64,000 nucleotides of DNA, taken from contig CAVWYD010000030.1 in the NCBI GenBank assembly GCA_963759055.1, forward strand, positions 1-64,000. The letters are read 5' to 3'. The notes under the pieces are model-generated. The model was not told where the DNA came from, ran no database searches, and saw only the letters and a program-made list of their open reading frames with translations. Shown here piece after piece: positions 61,149 to 64,000 of this stretch (positions are counted from its first letter, which is position 1; each line of letters starts with the position of its first letter). Made by a program: the position numbers and the translations under genes. Source of the DNA: Thiosocius sp963759055. Lineage in GTDB: Bacteria > Pseudomonadota > Gammaproteobacteria > Chromatiales > Chromatiaceae.

Positions 61149-64000
61149 ATGTTCGGAAAAAAGAAGGCAGGCAAGCAGGTCAAATATCCAGGCTTCCGGA
61201 TGGCCATGGACGGCAATACGGCCGTCATCATGTGCGAGCGGGAGGCGTCGGATGCCGCCGGTGCGTATCCGATCACACCGTCGACTCAGATGGGGGAATA
61301 CTGGGCCGAGGAGACGGCAAGAGGACATATCAACATCTCCGGCAAGCCCCTGCTATTCGTCGAGCCGGAGTCCGAACACGCGGCTGCGGCGGTGACTGCG
61401 GGGATGTCGATGTCGGGCCTGCGCGCAACCAATTTTTCATCGGCGCAGGGCGTGGCCTTCATGCATGAATCGCTGTATGCGGCGGTCGGCAAGCGTCTGC
61501 CCTATGTGCTCAATATCGGCAGTCGAGCCATCACCAAGGCCTCGCTGAACGTCCACTGTGGCCATGATGATTACCACTGCATCGACGACACCGGGTTTTT
61601 CCAGGTGTTTGCCAACAATGCCCAGGGCGCGGCTGATCTCAACCTGATCGGTCGCAAGATCGCCGAGCTGAGTCTGACCCCGGCGGCGGTTGGGCAGGAC
61701 GGTTTTCTTACCACCCATGTCATCGAACCTCTGCTGGTGCCCGAGCGCGACCTGATCGAGGAGTTCCTCGGTCGGCCCGACGATGTCATCGACAGTCCGA
61801 CGCCGGCGCAGAAGATCGTATACGGCGAGAAACGGCGCCGTGTGCCGGAGATCTGGGACGTCGACAACCCGATGCTCTCGGGGTCCGTGCAGAATCAGGA
61901 TGCCTACATGCAGGCTGTCGCCGCACAGCGTCCGTACTTTTTTGAGCACATCTCGACCATCACCGACCAGGTGATGGACGAATACGCCGAGCTGACCGGT
62001 CGTCATTATGCGCGCATCGGCACTTATGGGGTGGACGATGCCGACTACCTGATCGTCGGCCAGGGCAGCATGGTGGTTCAGGCTCAGGCGGTGGTCGATT
62101 ACCTGCGCAAGACGCGCAAGCTCAAGGTGGGCGTGGTGGATATCACCATGTTTCGTCCCTTCCCGGGTGATCTGATCGGCAAGGTACTGGAGGGCCGGAA
62201 GGGTGTCGCGGTACTGGAGCGCACCGATCAGCCGCTGGCCGAGGATCTGCCGATCATGCGCGAGCTGCGCGCAGCGCTGAACAAGTGCCTTGAAAACGGT
62301 TCGGTAAAGAAAAAGGACCATAAGCCTTATCCCGGCTACGCGAGTTACGGCATCAGCCACATGCCGCGGCTATATTCGGGGGCCTACGGCCTGGGCTCAC
62401 GCGACCTGCAGCCCGAGGCCCTGATTGCTGCGGTTGAAAACATGCTGCCCGAAGGGGGGCAGCGCACGTTCTTCTATCTTGGCATTGAATTCGTACGCGA
62501 GCCGACCGATCCGAAAGACGAGATCCGCGTACAGCAGACCATCGACGCCTACCCGCATGTCAGCGAGCTTGCCCTGAAGGGCAGCGAGAATCCCGACCTT
62601 CTGCCCAAGGGTGCGATCACCGTACGCATGCATTCGGTCGGTGGCTGGGGTGCGGTGACTACCGGCAAGAATCTGGCAATGACCTTGTACGAACTGCTGG
62701 GCTTCGATATCCGGGCCAATCCGAAATATGGTTCGGAGAAGAAGGGGCAGCCGACCACCTATTTTCTTTCCGCAGCACCTGAGCCGATCCGGCTCAATTG
62801 CGAGTACACCTATGTCGACGTTGTGATGTCCCCCGACCCGAACGTGTTCACGCATTCCAATCCGCTGTTTGGCCTCAAAGAGGGCGGTGTATTCATTATC
62901 CAGTCGGAGCTGGACGAGGCGAAGGAAGTCTGGAAACGAATCCCCATGCATGCGCAGCGCTTCATCGTAGAGCACAAGATCCATGTTTATTTCGTTGATG
63001 GATTCCGAATTGCACGCGAGGAGGCATCCAGTGCCGAACTACAGTTCCGCATGCAGGGTAATGCCTTCCAGGGTGCCTTTTTCGCCGCCTCGCCATTGAT
63101 GGAACGCGCGGGTCTGGACGAGGAGGGGTTGTTCGAGGCGATCGAAAACCAACTGCGCGAGAAGTTTGGCGTCAAGGGCGAGCGCGTAGTGCAGGACAAT
63201 CTGCGCGTGGTTCGGCGTGGTTTCGACGAGCTGGTCGAGATCACCGACAAGGTTGTGAGCAAGCACGAAGTGACCAAGCGCCGGGCATCGAGCCTGCCGG
63301 TGATGTTGAAGCGGCTGCCGGCCGCCGATGGTGGCGTATCCGATGTCCACCGTTTCTGGGAGCAGACGGGGGCCTTTTACAACACAGGTCGCGGCAACAA
63401 CAATCTGGCCGATCCCTATCAGGCACTTTCGCTGATACCGGCCGCCACGGGTGTGTTCCGTGACATGACCCAGATCCGGTTCGAATACCCGAAGTTCGTC
63501 GCCGAGAACTGCACCGCCTGCGGAAACTGTTACACGGTCTGTCCTGACAGCGCGATTCCCGGCCTGGTGAATTCCATCAGCGATGTATTCACGGCAGCGA
63601 TCCTGCGCATCGAGACCAATGGTCGGCCGACCCAGCACCTGCGTCGCGAGGTGCGTGCCGTAGAGAAGCGGCTGCGTGCGCTGATCGAGCCGCTGGGTGA
63701 GTCAGCGAATGTCGAGATACTTATCGATCAGGTGATACTCGAGCATCTGGCCGAATCAGATCTGGAGGGTGATGCCAGAGACCTGCTGGAAGATGAGTTC
63801 TCGCTGTTCAGTGCGCAGCTGGGTGATTTCCAGTTCAGCGTCACCAAGCCATACTGGAGCAACCGCGAGAAGAAGCACAAGGGCAGTGGCGGCCTGTTTT
63901 CTATCACCGTCAACCCTTATACCTGCAAGGGCTGTATGGAGTGTATCGAGGTCTGCGGTGACGAGGCCCTTCTGGCCGAGCCGCAGACCCCGGCCGCAAT
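61149..64000 (+). CDS. 2-oxoacid:ferredoxin oxidoreductase (truncated by window end)
   Basis: At least 950 residues, open to the end of the window. It starts MFGKKKAGKQVKY after GAGGA (8 nt). In order: alpha domain (CEREASDAAGAYPITPSTQMGE near residue 25), domain II (YGVDDADYLIVGQGSMV near 295), gamma domain (SVGGWGAVTTGKNLA near 500), and two [4Fe-4S] ferredoxin motifs (CTACGNCYTVCP near 790; CKGCMECIEVCG near 930). The thiamine-pyrophosphate domain should follow. This is the homodimeric pyruvate:ferredoxin oxidoreductase layout; pyruvate or another 2-oxoacid as substrate is undecided. Confidence 0.85.
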   Translation, partial: MFGKKKAGKQVKYPGFRMAMDGNTAVIMCEREASDAAGAYPITPSTQMGEYWAEETARGHINISGKPLLFVEPESEHAAAAVTAGMSMSGLRATNFSSAQGVAFMHESLYAAVGKRLPYVLNIGSRAITKASLNVHCGHDDYHCIDDTGFFQVFANNAQGAADLNLIGRKIAELSLTPAAVGQDGFLTTHVIEPLLVPERDLIEEFLGRPDDVIDSPTPAQKIVYGEKRRRVPEIWDVDNPMLSGSVQNQDAYMQAVAAQRPYFFEHISTITDQVMDEYAELTGRHYARIGTYGVDDADYLIVGQGSMVVQAQAVVDYLRKTRKLKVGVVDITMFRPFPGDLIGKVLEGRKGVAVLERTDQPLAEDLPIMRELRAALNKCLENGSVKKKDHKPYPGYASYGISHMPRLYSGAYGLGSRDLQPEALIAAVENMLPEGGQRTFFYLGIEFVREPTDPKDEIRVQQTIDAYPHVSELALKGSENPDLLPKGAITVRMHSVGGWGAVTTGKNLAMTLYELLGFDIRANPKYGSEKKGQPTTYFLSAAPEPIRLNCEYTYVDVVMSPDPNVFTHSNPLFGLKEGGVFIIQSELDEAKEVWKRIPMHAQRFIVEHKIHVYFVDGFRIAREEASSAELQFRMQGNAFQGAFFAASPLMERAGLDEEGLFEAIENQLREKFGVKGERVVQDNLRVVRRGFDELVEITDKVVSKHEVTKRRASSLPVMLKRLPAADGGVSDVHRFWEQTGAFYNTGRGNNNLADPYQALSLIPAATGVFRDMTQIRFEYPKFVAENCTACGNCYTVCPDSAIPGLVNSISDVFTAAILRIETNGRPTQHLRREVRAVEKRLRALIEPLGESANVEILIDQVILEHLAESDLEGDARDLLEDEFSLFSAQLGDFQFSVTKPYWSNREKKHKGSGGLFSITVNPYTCKGCMECIEVCGDEALLAEPQTPAA

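Overview
This window is a GC-rich bacterial chromosome segment that is mostly coding on both strands. The gene content points to a gammaproteobacterium, probably one of the sulfur-oxidising Chromatiales-like lineages. That is an inference from Pseudomonas-type NrdA/NrdB, the EpmA/EpmB/EF-P set, a Zur-ZnuABC operon, PhoP/PhoQ-type regulators, polyphosphate:AMP phosphotransferase, many c-di-GMP proteins and an RnfB-like/2-oxoacid:ferredoxin oxidoreductase pair. No rRNA, complete tRNA, IS element, CRISPR array or prophage was seen.

Layout. 0-9 kb: small and hypothetical genes, then SprT-like protease, ppnP, folE and a frameshifted GAF-PAS-GGDEF-EAL gene. 8.6-14.9 kb: a ribonucleotide reductase operon (nrdA, two different nrdB genes, a zinc-ribbon gene, a terminator) preceded by two NrdR boxes and a cluster of DnaA-box-like sites. 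15-16 kb: a TlpA-like thioredoxin and a candidate sigma54-dependent small RNA with its own terminator. 16.3-20.8 kb: cytochrome b561-type protein, SirB-like protein, polyphosphate:AMP phosphotransferase, nadA and an NrtR-like Nudix regulator with twin operators. 20.8-30.1 kb: HDOD protein, ROK kinase, dynamin-like GTPase, and an RND efflux pair whose pump has a histone-H1-like tail. 30.1-34.8 kb: an accessory locus of unknown function, with secreted QFRP-motif proteins, a ParA-like ATPase, a TPR membrane protein and a Met-rich coiled-coil membrane protein. 35-39 kb: FimX-like and PilZ-like c-di-GMP proteins. 39-45 kb: epmB, efp, epmA, psd, an aminotransferase and msrB. 45-52 kb: a two-component system with PepSY and glycine-zipper proteins, and the zinc-uptake operon. 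52-59.7 kb: adenylate cyclase with a TPR lipoprotein, a MoaB/Mog protein, a very large periplasmic-sensor GGDEF-EAL protein and a Gate-domain membrane protein. 60-64 kb: an RnfB-like protein and the start of a 2-oxoacid:ferredoxin oxidoreductase that runs off the window.

Main discovery candidate. The promoter in front of the second QFRP gene (30924-30972) carries the same two NrdR-type operators and the same -35/-10 elements as the nrdA promoter (14695-14742). This suggests that the unknown QFRP-ParA-TPR operon belongs to the NrdR (dNTP-supply) regulon. A second candidate is the small RNA at about 15890-15985, which has a -24/-12 promoter, upstream NtrC-like half-sites, two hairpins and an exposed CUCCU anti-Shine-Dalgarno stretch.

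Caveat. Five genes carry about ten single-base frame disruptions, mostly apparent one-base insertions, in otherwise well-conserved proteins. They could be sequencing errors or real gene decay; each is annotated as a single disrupted gene.
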